64,000 nucleotides of DNA, taken from Branchiostoma floridae (taxonomy: Eukaryota > Chordata > Leptocardii > Amphioxiformes > Branchiostomatidae). Numbering within the stretch: position 1 is the first letter of the stretch; the number at the start of each line of letters is the position of its first letter. Positions 11,456 through 21,646 of the stretch are shown here, one piece after another. Below the pieces are notes generated by a model. That model saw only the letters and a program-made list of their open reading frames with translations. It searched no databases and was not told the DNA's origin. The stretch spans positions 8,990,731 to 9,054,730 of the forward strand of contig NC_049981.1 in assembly GCF_000003815.2 (NCBI RefSeq), given 5' to 3'. A program made the position numbers and the translations under genes.

Positions 11456-11948
11456 TCTATTATTTAGGAGCACTCTCTCAGGTACATGTACCTTATATGT
11501 CAATTGTTAAGAAAAAGACTGGAAGATGTATATATCCAGACATTTTTTTCATACACTGTCTAAAGATAATGGTAAGTTAAGATTTTCCAACAAACTAAAG
11601 AAGGGATAGTGGATACTCAATGGAAAATTATATAACGTTACTTGATAAACATGAGGTAGGATCAGGAATGTGTAAACTTAAAATTAGCGCCCACCCCCTT
11701 GAAATTGAGAAATGGCAGCACGAAATGCTACCTGTGGGCGAAAGAACCTGTAACCTTGTATTTCAAAACCAGTGAAAGATGAAATACATGGTACATTTTA
11801 CTTCTAAGTCAAACTGCCTTTCTATTGAATGACCAGGAAACAAATTTTAGAGTTATTCGAAGAGGCCTACAAAACGCACAAAATTTCCAAACGTTTAAAG
11901 ACGAAAACAAAACTATAACCCTAGGCCTGTTAACGTCACATAACCCAC
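11456..11948. other. No feature seen
   Basis: Ordinary AT-rich DNA between two SINE/LINE-tail copies. I see no coding potential and no clear repeat. Confidence 0.5.
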
Positions 11949-12215
11949 CCACATTATAAAAAAAGTGGGACACTTTGTCTTCCACTGCTTCCAGAAAAGA
12001 AGTAAAAAAAAAAAACCCAAAGCTTAGATAATCATAATGATTGTAGCTCCCAGCAGTCCATATTATTGCAACTCACTTGTTTACACTTGTCACCATTGTT
12101 ATCTATACCAATTTGTCTTTTATTTTCTGTATGTTAACAATATATTCTGGCTGTTCCATGTTGCAATCAGCCTTCGGGCAAGAACTTGCAAATACAACTT
12201 TCTATAATCTTATAC
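11949..12215 (+). repeat. SINE/LINE-tail family copy (plus)
   Basis: A diverged copy with the same body ('cactttgtcttccactgctt'). It ends with TTGCAATCAGCC, TTCG, GGCAAGAAC and TTGCAAATAC, just before an assembly gap. The outer and inner pairings of the terminal hairpin are both kept. Confidence 0.6.
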
Positions 12216-12223
12216 TTAACAGC

Positions 12224-12393
12224 NNNNNNNNNNNNNNNNNNNNNNNNNNNNNNNNNNNNNNNNNNNNNNNNNNNNNNNNNNNNNNNNNNNNNNNNNNNNN
12301 NNNNNNNNNNNNNNNNNNNNNNNNNNNNNNNNNNNNNNNNNNNNNNNNNNNNNNNNNNNNNNNNNNNNNNNNNNNNNNNNNNNNNNNNNNNNN
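12224..12393. other. Assembly gap (170 N)
   Basis: A run of N; the content is unknown. Confidence 0.99.
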
Positions 12394-13121
12394 CTATGCA
12401 CATCCAAAAAGTTTGGATTATGTTCAGTTTGTGAGGAAGATACCAGTGCATATCAGATTTGTATTTTTATGGTTATAATAAAGAATGTGTATTTAGGTTT
12501 TGTCACAGTGCAACATTTGACTATTGGACAAATTTGGGCTGCTTCAGGATGAGAGAAGTGGTGACCATTCTCAGAATACTAGCAATGACTGTTGCACTCT
12601 GGCAACAGTCTGAGGGGTTTGAATTTTGCTTATTATCAACTCAAACCCATTCTAACTGAATAACCGTCAGTTATGATATGAGCCCGTCGGGTTCGTTTCA
12701 TGACCGAGGGTTGTATTATTGTTCAATTCACGCCTTTCACACCTCTCCCTTATACCCCTCTGAGAGGTGTGAGGAGACAAATTCTCGGCCCTCGGGACAC
12801 AAAGAAACCGACGGGTTTCGTGATTTTTTAGGCTTTTGTCCGTAGGGTTGGGAGTTTAGACCGACGGCCCGAGTAAGCTTACCCCGTCGGTGTTCCAATT
12901 TCTCTCCGATGGGCGACCCAAAAAGATATCGGGATGCTCTAAAAAGACCGCGGTCTCCTTGCATATTTCATCAATGATATCTTAAGTTGTGAACGTTGTA
13001 CAACAATAATTTTCATATCATCATACTCAGTATGTCAAGAGCTACAACCTGATATCTCACTTGAAGGTAGAACAGCAATTTTGCTTGAATTTCCAAATGG
13101 CTTGTGTCTTTGCAAGAATAA
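12394..13121. other. End of the 6-kb insertion, GC-rich island
   Basis: No gene is seen. 12660-12965 is GC-richer and repeats CCGTCGG, CCGACGG and TCGGG motifs in both orientations. CCGTCGGTCT also occurs near 7370, at the other end of the same 6-kb block, in the opposite sense to one of the motifs here. That agrees weakly with both zones being ends of one element. Confidence 0.4.
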
Positions 13122-14933
13122 AATGACCAGTGTTTTGACAAATTTCCTGATAGCTCTACAGACAACGGCCTTCCCAGTGAAAACGTTCAAACAGACTTAT
13201 CGACCACCCCACCAAATTCGTCAGAACTAGATTCCGCAATTACTCCAGAAGAATTGGAAACCGCAATTTTAAAGCTTAAAAACAACAAGTCAAGCGATAA
13301 TGACAGAATTTTGAATGAAATGCTAAAATCTGGTAAAATGTTGCTTAAAGAACCCATACTCCACTTGTTTAACACTTGCTCACGAAACGGTCATTTCCCA
13401 CAAGAATGGTCAGTAAGTCATATTGTTCCTATCCACAAGTCAGGAGACACCTCCCTGCCAGATAATTACAGAGGAATTTCTATAATCAGTTGTTTAGGGA
13501 AATTATTTTCATCCATTCTAAATTCACGCCTTGTCAAATACGCAGAACTCAATAACCTCTTCCAGCCACACCAAGCAGGCTTCAGACAAAACTTTAGAAC
13601 TACCGATAATCTGTTTGTTTTAAGTACACTAGTTAGCAAATACCTAAACAAAAACCGTCAACTCTACGCTTGCTTCATTGATTTTAGCAAAGCATTTGAT
13701 TCTGTCTGGAGAAACGGCCTCTTGTTTAAATTGAGTAATCTTGGTATTGGTGGTAAATTTCTAAAAGTAATAGAAGGCATGTATTCAAAGACTATAAACT
13801 GCGTTAAATCTAAAAATAGATTGACTGAAACTTTTGTTACTAACTGTGGTGTGAGACAAGGGTGTAATTTAAGCCCTACATTATTTAATCTTTTTCTTAG
13901 TGATATTGTATCCCAATTTGATGGTGCTTCTTGTAATCCCCCACTTATGCACAACAAAACTGTCCCATGCTTGTTGTATGCTGACGACTTGGTAATTTTA
14001 TCTGAGTCCAAACAGGGATTACAGCATTTATTGAACAATCTAGAAAATTATTGTGCACTTTGGAAATTAAAAGTAAATCTTAGGAAAACTAAAATTATTG
14101 TATTTACAAAGGGTGGCAGTCTACCTAAAAACTGCTCTTTCCTGTTTGAAAATTGTGAAATAGAAATTGTAACTTGTTATACTTATCTCGGTATTATTAT
14201 GAACGCAGCTGGCACGTTTAAAGCTAACAACAAATACCTGAGTGGCAAAGGTTTGAAGGCTTTATTCGGAATAAAGCAATCTTTAGATAAAGCCACCGCC
14301 TCATTACCTGTTAGAAACAAACTTTTCGATGCATGTGTCAAACCTATTCTACTTTATGGCTCAGAAATCTGGGGCGCATTAAAAAGCCCTAAAACCTGTC
14401 CCATTGAATCTGTTCACCTTAAATTCTGCAAACAAGCACTAAATGTCCCCAGATCAGCATCAAACCTTGCCACAAGAGCGGAATTAGGGAGGTGCCCCAT
14501 TCAATTGGAAGCCTCCCTGAACGCTATCAAACACTTTCTCAGAATCCGCCAAAACGTGCCAGCTGACAGTCTACAAGCCGACGCCCTATCTTGTCAATTA
14601 CAACTAGATGCTAGTGGCAACAAGTGTTGGGCGTCCGGTGTTCGTAAGATACTGGAGGAATGCGGTTTTGTTTACATATGGAGATCTCAAGTATCTCTTG
14701 GAACAAACGTATCACCATTAACCAATGCCACCAGCCAACGATTAAAGGATATTTACATTCAAACATTTAAAGCCGAAATACACAACGACAACCGGGACAA
14801 ATCTTTCGGTAACAAATTACGGACCTATAGATTATTCAAGCCTATTTATAAAGAAGAAGAATATCTGATGGTTAACAACACACAACACAGAGTGGCTGTA
14901 ACTAAACTCCGGATAAGTTGCCACAAGTTATAA
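13122..14933 (+). CDS. Non-LTR reverse transcriptase (near-intact)
   Basis: The frame is open from 13122 to the stop at 14931-14933, about 603 codons, with no internal stop. It was once continuous with the linker at 6960-7107, so the first codons belong to a longer ORF2 and no start codon is expected. RT landmarks are in order: DNYRGISIISCLGKLF; QAGFRQNF; CFIDFSKAFDS (first catalytic Asp near residue 187); GVRQGCNLSPTLFNLFLSDI; LLYADDLVIL (catalytic YADD at residues 286-289); then a thumb with YLGIIMNAAGTF. It would copy its own RNA at a nicked genomic target (target-primed reverse transcription). The frame ends in a Lys-Leu-Arg-Ile-Ser-Cys-His motif and is cut short by a frameshift near 14930; the true C-terminus continues in another frame. 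An intact 600-codon RT points to fairly recent activity. Confidence 0.9.
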   Translation, partial: NDQCFDKFPDSSTDNGLPSENVQTDLSTTPPNSSELDSAITPEELETAILKLKNNKSSDNDRILNEMLKSGKMLLKEPILHLFNTCSRNGHFPQEWSVSHIVPIHKSGDTSLPDNYRGISIISCLGKLFSSILNSRLVKYAELNNLFQPHQAGFRQNFRTTDNLFVLSTLVSKYLNKNRQLYACFIDFSKAFDSVWRNGLLFKLSNLGIGGKFLKVIEGMYSKTINCVKSKNRLTETFVTNCGVRQGCNLSPTLFNLFLSDIVSQFDGASCNPPLMHNKTVPCLLYADDLVILSESKQGLQHLLNNLENYCALWKLKVNLRKTKIIVFTKGGSLPKNCSFLFENCEIEIVTCYTYLGIIMNAAGTFKANNKYLSGKGLKALFGIKQSLDKATASLPVRNKLFDACVKPILLYGSEIWGALKSPKTCPIESVHLKFCKQALNVPRSASNLATRAELGRCPIQLEASLNAIKHFLRIRQNVPADSLQADALSCQLQLDASGNKCWASGVRKILEECGFVYIWRSQVSLGTNVSPLTNATSQRLKDIYIQTFKAEIHNDNRDKSFGNKLRTYRLFKPIYKEEEYLMVNNTQHRVAVTKLRISCHKL

Positions 14934-15253
14934 TACATATCGAAACTGGAAGGCACAACCGCACTCCTCTGCAGCATAGAGTCTGCAAATTTTGTGATCT
15001 ACAACAGGTAGAAGATGAACAACATTTTATTTTACACTGTAAATTGTACCATAAGGAACGGATTGTGCTTTATGAATACATCAGAAAAGAGTTTCCATAT
15101 TTTGAACATCATAATGTAACGGATAAATTTCTATTTTTGATGCGCCTAGATAAACCCTGTATATTAAACATTATTTCTTCCTATATCTACACCTGTACAA
15201 AGAAGCGAGAAGATGTCGACCATAATGTTAGCTTAGTACCTTCAATTAGTTGA
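14934..15253 (+). pseudogene. Retrotransposon C-terminal Cys/His segment, out of frame
   Basis: Just past the RT stop, the frame two bases along reads IETGRHNRTPLQHRVCKFC and later EDEQHFILHC, giving C-x2-C...H-x4-C. That is the usual C-terminal zinc-knuckle-like end of CR1/jockey-type ORF2, preceded by the family's LR.S.H.L...ETGR junction. It ends at TGA 15251-15253. The junction at 14928-14940 carries a short extra or missing stretch, and this single lesion separates the two parts. Confidence 0.8.
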
Positions 15254-15363
15254 ATTGTATCTTGTTGTCCCTGCATATGTCTGTTATGTCTGTTATCAGT
15301 GACCTGTACATAGCCCGTCGAGGCATGAATGTACAATAAAGGTCTTTCATTCATTCATTCATT
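15254..15363 (+). other. Retrotransposon 3'UTR, stem-loop and ATTC tail
   Basis: The short 3'UTR ends with TGTACAT, AGCC, CGTCGA, GGC, ATGA, ATGTACA and AATAAA (15335-15340), then about five ATTC repeats. TGTACAT and ATGTACA pair as an outer stem and GCC/GGC as an inner stem. Short microsatellite tails are usual for CR1/L2-like elements. Confidence 0.75.
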
Positions 15364-16425
15364 ATTGGTCTGTTTTTGTCATAAAAATAACACCCCTACA
15401 AAATGTTTGTCTTCCGGTGTATTGGTCCCGGTCGGCTTTTTGTGGGTCTTGCGGTAATTGGGTATTGTCAAGCAGATGCGTGATCTGATCGTCAAAGTAA
15501 TGCGCATTCGCATCTGTATCTGCATGTTCCCGTTGTTGCATGCGTACATGTAAGTTGTTTGGCAAGTCCTTTGCAATGAGGTTGATGATGATGATGCACG
15601 TTTTTTTGTGTGTGTGTGTGGCAGCTAGTTTTATTATGGATGTAATAAAATATAACCCATACCAATTATTCGTCTTACGGTGTATTGGTTCAGTAAGCCT
15701 TGCCGTAATTGAATATTGCAAGCAGATGCGTGATGTTCTCTGATCGTCAATGTAACGCGCGTTCGCATCTGTATCTGCATGTTCCCGTTGTCGCAGGATC
15801 TCTGCACAGAGCTGGACGATGACGCATGGTGTTTTTTTGTCACGTCAGTTGTTTTTATTATGGATGTATTAATTTCAGAAATCACCCCTTAATACAAATT
15901 GTACGTTTCATGGTGTATTGGTCAAGGTCTGCATGGTGTGCCCGTTGCAGTAATTGGGTACAGCTAAGCAGATGCGTGACATGTGCATCAATTTTACGCG
16001 CGTTTGCATCTGTATTTGCATGTTCTCGTTGTCGTTTTCTTATTCATTTATTTTTTTTTAATTTCAGAAATCACCCTTACAAAATTTGTATCTTACGATG
16101 TATTGGTTCGGTTCAGTTTATTTTGGCCTTGCGGTATTTGTACATTGTCAAGCAGATGAGTGATTTCCTGAAATATTTGTGCACGGCGTGTATGGCACAG
16201 TATTTTTTGTCGCATCAGCTGTTTTTATTATGGATGTGATAATTTTAGAAATCACCCCTTCAAATTGTACGTTTCACGGTGTATTGGTCCAGGTCTGCGT
16301 GTTGTGGTCGTTGCAGTAGTTGGTTATAGGCGTGATGTCCCGTTGTCGTTTTCTTGGTTTTTTTTTTTTTTCATTTTTCCGAAATCACCCCTACAAAATG
16401 TGCATCTTACGGTGTATTGAAGGAG
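15364..16425. repeat. Degenerate tandem array (about 6 units)
   Basis: A block reading 'cttacggtgtattggtc' with variants recurs near 15410, 15675, 15907, 16092, 16273 and 16409. It is followed in most units by 'aagcagatgcgtga' and 'cgcatctgtatctgcatgtt', with poly-T or TG runs between. Spacing falls from about 280 to about 140 bp, so units are unequal and partly deleted. The array begins exactly where the retrotransposon tail ends. Confidence 0.7.
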
Positions 16426-16492
16426 ACTGTTCATGAAGTGGATTATGATTTTACCATACACAAAAGTTGACAGTGTTCACCTGCTCAGAATA

Positions 16493-16977
16493 NNNNNNNN
16501 NNNNNNNNNNNNNNNNNNNNNNNNNNNNNNNNNNNNNNNNNNNNNNNNNNNNNNNNNNNNNNNNNNNNNNNNNNNNNNNNNNNNNNNNNNNNNNNNNNNN
16601 NNNNNNNNNNNNNNNNNNNNNNNNNNNNNNNNNNNNNNNNNNNNNNNNNNNNNNNNNNNNNNNNNNNNNNNNNNNNNNNNNNNNNNNNNNNNNNNNNNNN
16701 NNNNNNNNNNNNNNNNNNNNNNNNNNNNNNNNNNNNNNNNNNNNNNNNNNNNNNNNNNNNNNNNNNNNNNNNNNNNNNNNNNNNNNNNNNNNNNNNNNNN
16801 NNNNNNNNNNNNNNNNNNNNNNNNNNNNNNNNNNNNNNNNNNNNNNNNNNNNNNNNNNNNNNNNNNNNNNNNNNNNNNNNNNNNNNNNNNNNNNNNNNNN
16901 NNNNNNNNNNNNNNNNNNNNNNNNNNNNNNNNNNNNNNNNNNNNNNNNNNNNNNNNNNNNNNNNNNNNNNNNNNNNN
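16493..16977. other. Assembly gap (485 N)
   Basis: A run of N; the content is unknown. Confidence 0.99.
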
Positions 16978-17230
16978 CGTCATGATTTTCAGTATGTACA
17001 ATGTAGATAGCCTAGGTGATGACTAACATAATAAAATACTTACTATGCAAATAAATAGCCAATGTTGGTTACTTCTGAGGAAAGTTTGTAAATCCACTGC
17101 ATTCCATGATTGATAGGGCTTTCAACTCTCACCTATGAAGCTGAGAAAGAGAGAAATATAATACATATTAATTATGCAAATGAAGATCTTATTTGCATAA
17201 TTAATTCGTCAACACATTCATTTCTTTTCA
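16978..17230 (-). repeat. Octamer-palindrome repeat, inverted copy
   Basis: On the minus strand this resembles the units at 19176-20030 (ctctctttctcag, catggaatgcagtgga). It contains a near-perfect palindrome at about 17168-17204: TTAATTATGCAAAT, a 9-base centre, then ATTTGCATAATTAA. ATGCAAAT is the POU octamer word. Confidence 0.6.
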
Positions 17231-17922
17231 TTTATTATGCGAATGAGATCATAGTGACTTTGTCGTGTTTCACAATTGTGGAATTGTGAATTTAGCCTTA
17301 GAGCCTTCAAATGTGTCTGGACGAGAGTTATTAAGAAATTGCATTGTAAAAAGGGTGACCTGAAGTCTATATCAAAAATGTTAAAAATCTGAGCTTCGTA
17401 AATAGTGGCGCTGAATGGGCGAAGACATGGAACGCAGTTGTTGTTCGAACAAATCTTTTCTGGAGAAGTCTGAGGGGCTGCAGTGTAGTTTTGTGTGTGG
17501 ATCCCCAAACAATATTTCCGTAGGTTAAATATGGATACATCATTAACTCTTATATATGGTGGTAAGGCCATACCAATTTAATTCATTGGTTCACGGATTC
17601 GCTCGCTCCTATTTTTTGGAGAAAAAAAAATCACCACTCAGCAAATTTTCACCATTAATAAAACCATTCACCAACTTTCTGGTGTAGCAAATTGGCCTTT
17701 ATATCATAACCTCCTTTAGACTAAATTAGAGTACTCTAAAATGTGGGTATTATTATTGCAGTTATATTTTTCATTCATGAAGAATGGGACAAACATAAAA
17801 ACTGACACTACTTTTCTATTTTTAACAAACAGGTGCTGTTACTGTACTTATCGCATTTCGTGTCTGATGACTCGACGCGGGCTGCACTGCCGTCTGCCGG
17901 CGTTGGATTAGCCCTTATCTTT
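17231..17922. other. No feature seen
   Basis: AT-rich intron sequence. A minus-strand frame of 117 codons (17218-17571) has no recognisable domain and overlaps the repeat edge, so it is not called. Confidence 0.5.
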
Positions 17923-18329
17923 NNNNNNNNNNNNNNNNNNNNNNNNNNNNNNNNNNNNNNNNNNNNNNNNNNNNNNNNNNNNNNNNNNNNNNNNNNNNNN
18001 NNNNNNNNNNNNNNNNNNNNNNNNNNNNNNNNNNNNNNNNNNNNNNNNNNNNNNNNNNNNNNNNNNNNNNNNNNNNNNNNNNNNNNNNNNNNNNNNNNNN
18101 NNNNNNNNNNNNNNNNNNNNNNNNNNNNNNNNNNNNNNNNNNNNNNNNNNNNNNNNNNNNNNNNNNNNNNNNNNNNNNNNNNNNNNNNNNNNNNNNNNNN
18201 NNNNNNNNNNNNNNNNNNNNNNNNNNNNNNNNNNNNNNNNNNNNNNNNNNNNNNNNNNNNNNNNNNNNNNNNNNNNNNNNNNNNNNNNNNNNNNNNNNNN
18301 NNNNNNNNNNNNNNNNNNNNNNNNNNNNN
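17923..18329. other. Assembly gap (407 N)
   Basis: A run of N; the content is unknown. Confidence 0.99.
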
Positions 18330-18844
18330 TCAAAACATAACCTTGTCATTCTGGCGAAGGTACTCTAAATAAGTTTCAGAATGGGCCTCCTGGTGGCTTT
18401 CTACAGTACTCAGCAGAAGATCTCGTTTTGATATATTGTATTGTATGCTGTGCATCTGGTCATGATATTTGAGTGGTAGATAACTTTGGGTACAGGTGGT
18501 CTTAGTAGTGTTTAAACAACACAAGCTGACAGAATCTGAGGCTGACATCAGTTACCTTCAACCTACTAGTAGTACCATGACCCTGACAACCTTGATCTGT
18601 AGGTTCCAGATGTTCTTGAAGTCTTGTGAGTTTCACATCAAAGTGTAGGCCTGGGATGATCAATTCCTGCCCTAATCTTGTCATACATCTCAATCTAGAC
18701 CCTTACATTCTCATCAAAGTTGGTCTAGAAAACCCACCTAAAACCAACCAGTCAGCAAGGAACATAAAATTTTCTATCTTACATATGAGTGGCCAAATTC
18801 TTACATCTCACAAATGCATAAGGCTTTGACCTTTTGACATAGGA
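18330..18844. other. Repeat end, then unremarkable intron
   Basis: It begins with 'aaaacataaccttgtcattc', a phrase seen again near 20320 and 21690 and evidently the end of a dispersed repeat. I recognise nothing in the remaining 480 bases. Confidence 0.5.
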
Positions 18845-19175
18845 NNNNNNNNNNNNNNNNNNNNNNNNNNNNNNNNNNNNNNNNNNNNNNNNNNNNNNNN
18901 NNNNNNNNNNNNNNNNNNNNNNNNNNNNNNNNNNNNNNNNNNNNNNNNNNNNNNNNNNNNNNNNNNNNNNNNNNNNNNNNNNNNNNNNNNNNNNNNNNNN
19001 NNNNNNNNNNNNNNNNNNNNNNNNNNNNNNNNNNNNNNNNNNNNNNNNNNNNNNNNNNNNNNNNNNNNNNNNNNNNNNNNNNNNNNNNNNNNNNNNNNNN
19101 NNNNNNNNNNNNNNNNNNNNNNNNNNNNNNNNNNNNNNNNNNNNNNNNNNNNNNNNNNNNNNNNNNNNNNNNNNN
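18845..19175. other. Assembly gap (331 N)
   Basis: A run of N; the content is unknown. Confidence 0.99.
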
Positions 19176-20030
19176 ATCCCAAGTTACAATTAATTGATAT
19201 CAAATTGTATCAAGCATTACTTAAGCTATCAGCATACCAAAAATCATGATGATCCTTTGATCCATTCTTGACTTTTTCTCTTTCAAAGTCTTTAGATACA
19301 CCTCTTACTGTTTTCCCTCTTTCTCAGTTCCATATGTGACAACTTTGATGAAAGTACTATAATGGAATGCAGGGGATTTATGAACTTTTCCTAATCAATT
19401 ATGCAACTTAGCTGTTAACTTGCATAATAAGTATCACATTATATAAGTCTTCACTTAGGCTATCTACATGCCAAAAATCATGACGATCCGTCAACACGTT
19501 CACATTTTCTCATTAATTATGCAAATGAGATCATCATTTGCATGAAAAATATGTATTGACATTTCTCTCTTTCTCAGCTACATATGAGACAAGTTTTAAA
19601 GTCCTATCATGGAATGTAGTGAAGTTATAAAATATCCTCATTAATTATGCAAATTAGCTGTTGATTTGCATAATTGGTATCTCATTATGTAGGCCTTCAC
19701 TTACGCTACCTACATACCAAAAAAACATGATGATCCGTCAACATTTTTATATTTTCTCATTGATTATGCAAATGAGGCCATTATTTGCATAATTGATATC
19801 TATCGACATTTCTCTCCTTCCCAGCTACATATGTGACAAGTTTTAAAGTCCTATCATGGAATGCAGTGGATTTATAAATTTTCCTCATTAATTATGCAAA
19901 TTAGCTGTTGATTTGCATAATTAGTATACCATTATGTAAGTCATCACTCATTTTATCTACATACCAAAAATCATGACGATCCGTCCGCACGTTGCAGAGT
20001 TATTCTCGTCCAAAGTTTGAAAGGAAACCG
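19176..20030 (+). repeat. Tandem repeat, about 248-bp units, octamer hairpins
   Basis: Three units are spaced 250 and 247 bp, judged by 'catatgtgac' at 19331, 19581 and 19828. Each carries inverted ATGCAAAT/ATTTGCAT pairs separated by roughly 11-14 bases, so each unit can form two hairpins. 'ccaaaaatcatgacgatccg' recurs in each unit. Confidence 0.75.
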
Positions 20031-20414
20031 GCGCCTGCAGTTCCATAAAAGTCGCTAGGGGGCCCAAACTCACAGCACTTACTCTCTGCCTTGAGGGCTA
20101 TCTACCGCTCAAAAATTATGATCACAGCATGTCCAGAACACGAGATATCAAAAATTGATGTTCTGCTGCAGTACCTTAGCAAGCCGCTAGGGGGCCCATT
20201 ATCGAACTTGACCTTCGTTTTCCCGACCCCTACCCACCTACCAAATATTATCGGGATCCATCCAAGACTTCTTGAGTTATGCTGTTAACAGACAGACACA
20301 CACACAGACTCACAAGCCCAAAACATAACCTTAGCCATTCTGGCAAAGGTAAAAAGGGAAGCAGAAGTTGTATCTCCTATGTAGACTGAGGCAGTTTCAG
20401 TTACCCACACAGGA
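20031..20414 (+). repeat. Repeat tail with CTAGGGGGCCC blocks and CA-rich run
   Basis: CGCTAGGGGGCCC occurs twice about 135 bp apart (about 20053 and 20190). A short CA run near 20290 follows, then the 'caaaacataaccttagccat' ending shared with 18330 and 21690. This looks like the 3' part of the same dispersed repeat as the 248-bp units. Confidence 0.55.
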
Positions 20415-20640
20415 CTCGTTGACAGTCTACACATGTTTTGTATGGCCGGTTCTGGAGTATGCAAACCCCTGTGGCATCCTGGCTTAACCAACAGCCAACG
20501 GAAGAAGATAGAGAGCATTCAAATGCGAGCAGCTAAAATCGTCCTTGGCAACACATTCCACAGTTACTCTTCAGCCTGTGAAGCTCTAAGACTCCAAACA
20601 CTCGAGGACCGACATGTCACGACAGCGGGGAGAGATTAGT
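20415..20640 (+). pseudogene. Non-LTR retrotransposon RT C-terminal fragment
   Basis: The frame from 20466 reads KIESIQMRAAKIVLGNTF followed by SACEALRLQTLEDR, typical of the C-terminal region of CR1-like ORF2 that follows the 'RP.LEYA.P.WHPGLT' motif. The latter is present just upstream but broken by a frameshift (residues LEYANPCG in one frame and WHPGLTNSQRKK in another). The fragment is short and dead. Confidence 0.75.
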
Positions 20641-20790
20641 GGTAGAGAAACTAGACAGGACAACAAAATTGACCAGTTGCCAGCCCACACTGTACCATAC
20701 ACTGGAAGCCCACTTCCTTACCTTGTACAGCTCCTGAATAGCACATTGTAATCAGAACGGTAAACCAGAGGCGTGCACGAAACTCTCCTA

Positions 20791-21237
20791 AGAGTCAAAC
20801 CTGTATTTNNNNNNNNNNNNNNNNNNNNNNNNNNNNNNNNNNNNNNNNNNNNNNNNNNNNNNNNNNNNNNNNNNNNNNNNNNNNNNNNNNNNNNNNNNNN
20901 NNNNNNNNNNNNNNNNNNNNNNNNNNNNNNNNNNNNNNNNNNNNNNNNNNNNNNNNNNNNNNNNNNNNNNNNNNNNNNNNNNNNNNNNNNNNNNNNNNNN
21001 NNNNNNNNNNNNNNNNNNNNNNNNNNNNNNNNNNNNNNNNNNNNNNNNNNNNNNNNNNNNNNNNNNNNNNNNNNNNNNNNNNNNNNNNNNNNNNNNNNNN
21101 NNNNNNNNNNNNNNNNNNNNNNNNNNNNNNNNNNNNNNNNNNNNNNNNNNNNNNNNNNNNNNNNNNNNNNNNNNNNNNNNNNNNNNNNNNNNNNNNNNNN
21201 NNNNNNNNNNNNNNNNNNNNNNNNNCAGGTTTGACTG
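20791..21237. mobile_element. TA-flanked MITE (CAGTCAAACC family), gap inside
   Basis: The left end AGTCAAACCTGTATTT and the right end CAGGTTTGACTG are inverted versions of each other, with TA on each side. The middle (20809-21225) is an assembly gap. The ends match the better-preserved copy at 57293-58271. Confidence 0.7.
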
Positions 21238-21409
21238 TATACATATTCCTATATGATTTTAGCCCATTATCAAGTATGCCCGAATTGTCAATGTACCTTT
21301 TAATGTACAGAACAATGTAATTCAGCCGTCCAGCTGCTAAGTGTTCTTTCAATAAAACCCATTTACAATAAAATTGTACTTCTTTGTCTACTAGTAGTTT
21401 ATTGCTGTA
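21238..21409. other. Spacer between two MITE copies
   Basis: AT-rich sequence with no recognised feature. Confidence 0.5.
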
Positions 21410-21646
21410 CAGTCAAACCTGTATTAAACTTTAAAGGCCACCATTGCATAGTGGCCACCTGGCCATTACAGTCACTTTTTGTCGGTCCCTTGGATTTTCT
21501 CCATTGACCTAAGAATTAAGAGATAGTCTATACTCTATAGGTCAATGGAGGGCTGCGGGCACAAGTCGAACACGGCCACATGATGTCCGGTCCCCTAAAT
21601 ACATACTCACTGCATCTTGCGACCATACAGCGGCCACTAGTCAAAT
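21410..21646 (+). mobile_element. Partial MITE of the CAGTCAAACC family
   Basis: It starts CAGTCAAACCTGTATTAAA after a TA and continues with GGCCAC repeats and 'gtcggtcccttgga', matching the reverse complement of 58190-58271. The other end is missing. A short near-palindrome (about 21500-21550) around 'ctccattgacctaagaatta' is internal. Confidence 0.7.

Larger units (their letters stand above)
7108..13125. other. 6.0-kb insertion inside the retrotransposon
   Basis: This block separates the two halves of the retrotransposon and is bounded by ACCAGT on both sides (7102-7107 and 13126-13131), as a 6-bp target duplication would be. The block starts CACTCCATTCTAGGAATG and the reverse complement of its end starts CATTTTATTCTTGCAAAG; 12 of 18 positions agree, a weak hint of terminal inverted repeats. 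No transposase or integrase is recognised inside. It contains several smaller repeats listed separately and a gap at 12224-12393. It may be one large non-autonomous element or several nested insertions. Confidence 0.55.
6815..15363 (+). mobile_element. 5'-truncated non-LTR retrotransposon, split by a 6-kb insertion
   Basis: Two pieces join into one element. Piece 1 (about 6815-7107) encodes the linker between endonuclease and reverse transcriptase. Piece 2 (13126-15363) encodes the reverse transcriptase, a C-terminal Cys/His segment, a short 3'UTR with AATAAA at 15335-15340 and a terminal (ATTC)n tail. ACCAGT occurs at the end of piece 1 (7102-7107) and the start of piece 2 (13126-13131), and the reading frame is preserved if the DNA between is removed. 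The endonuclease is missing, so the element is 5'-truncated. It runs antisense to GFPT inside intron 1. The CR1/jockey supergroup is likely; the exact clade needs phylogeny. Confidence 0.8.

Noticed and set aside
12077-12478. Open frames running through assembly gaps (also at 16433, 17833, 18808, 20773, 32103, 60698)
   Set aside because: They are open only because N codons cannot be stops; the flanking real sequence is repeat or intron.
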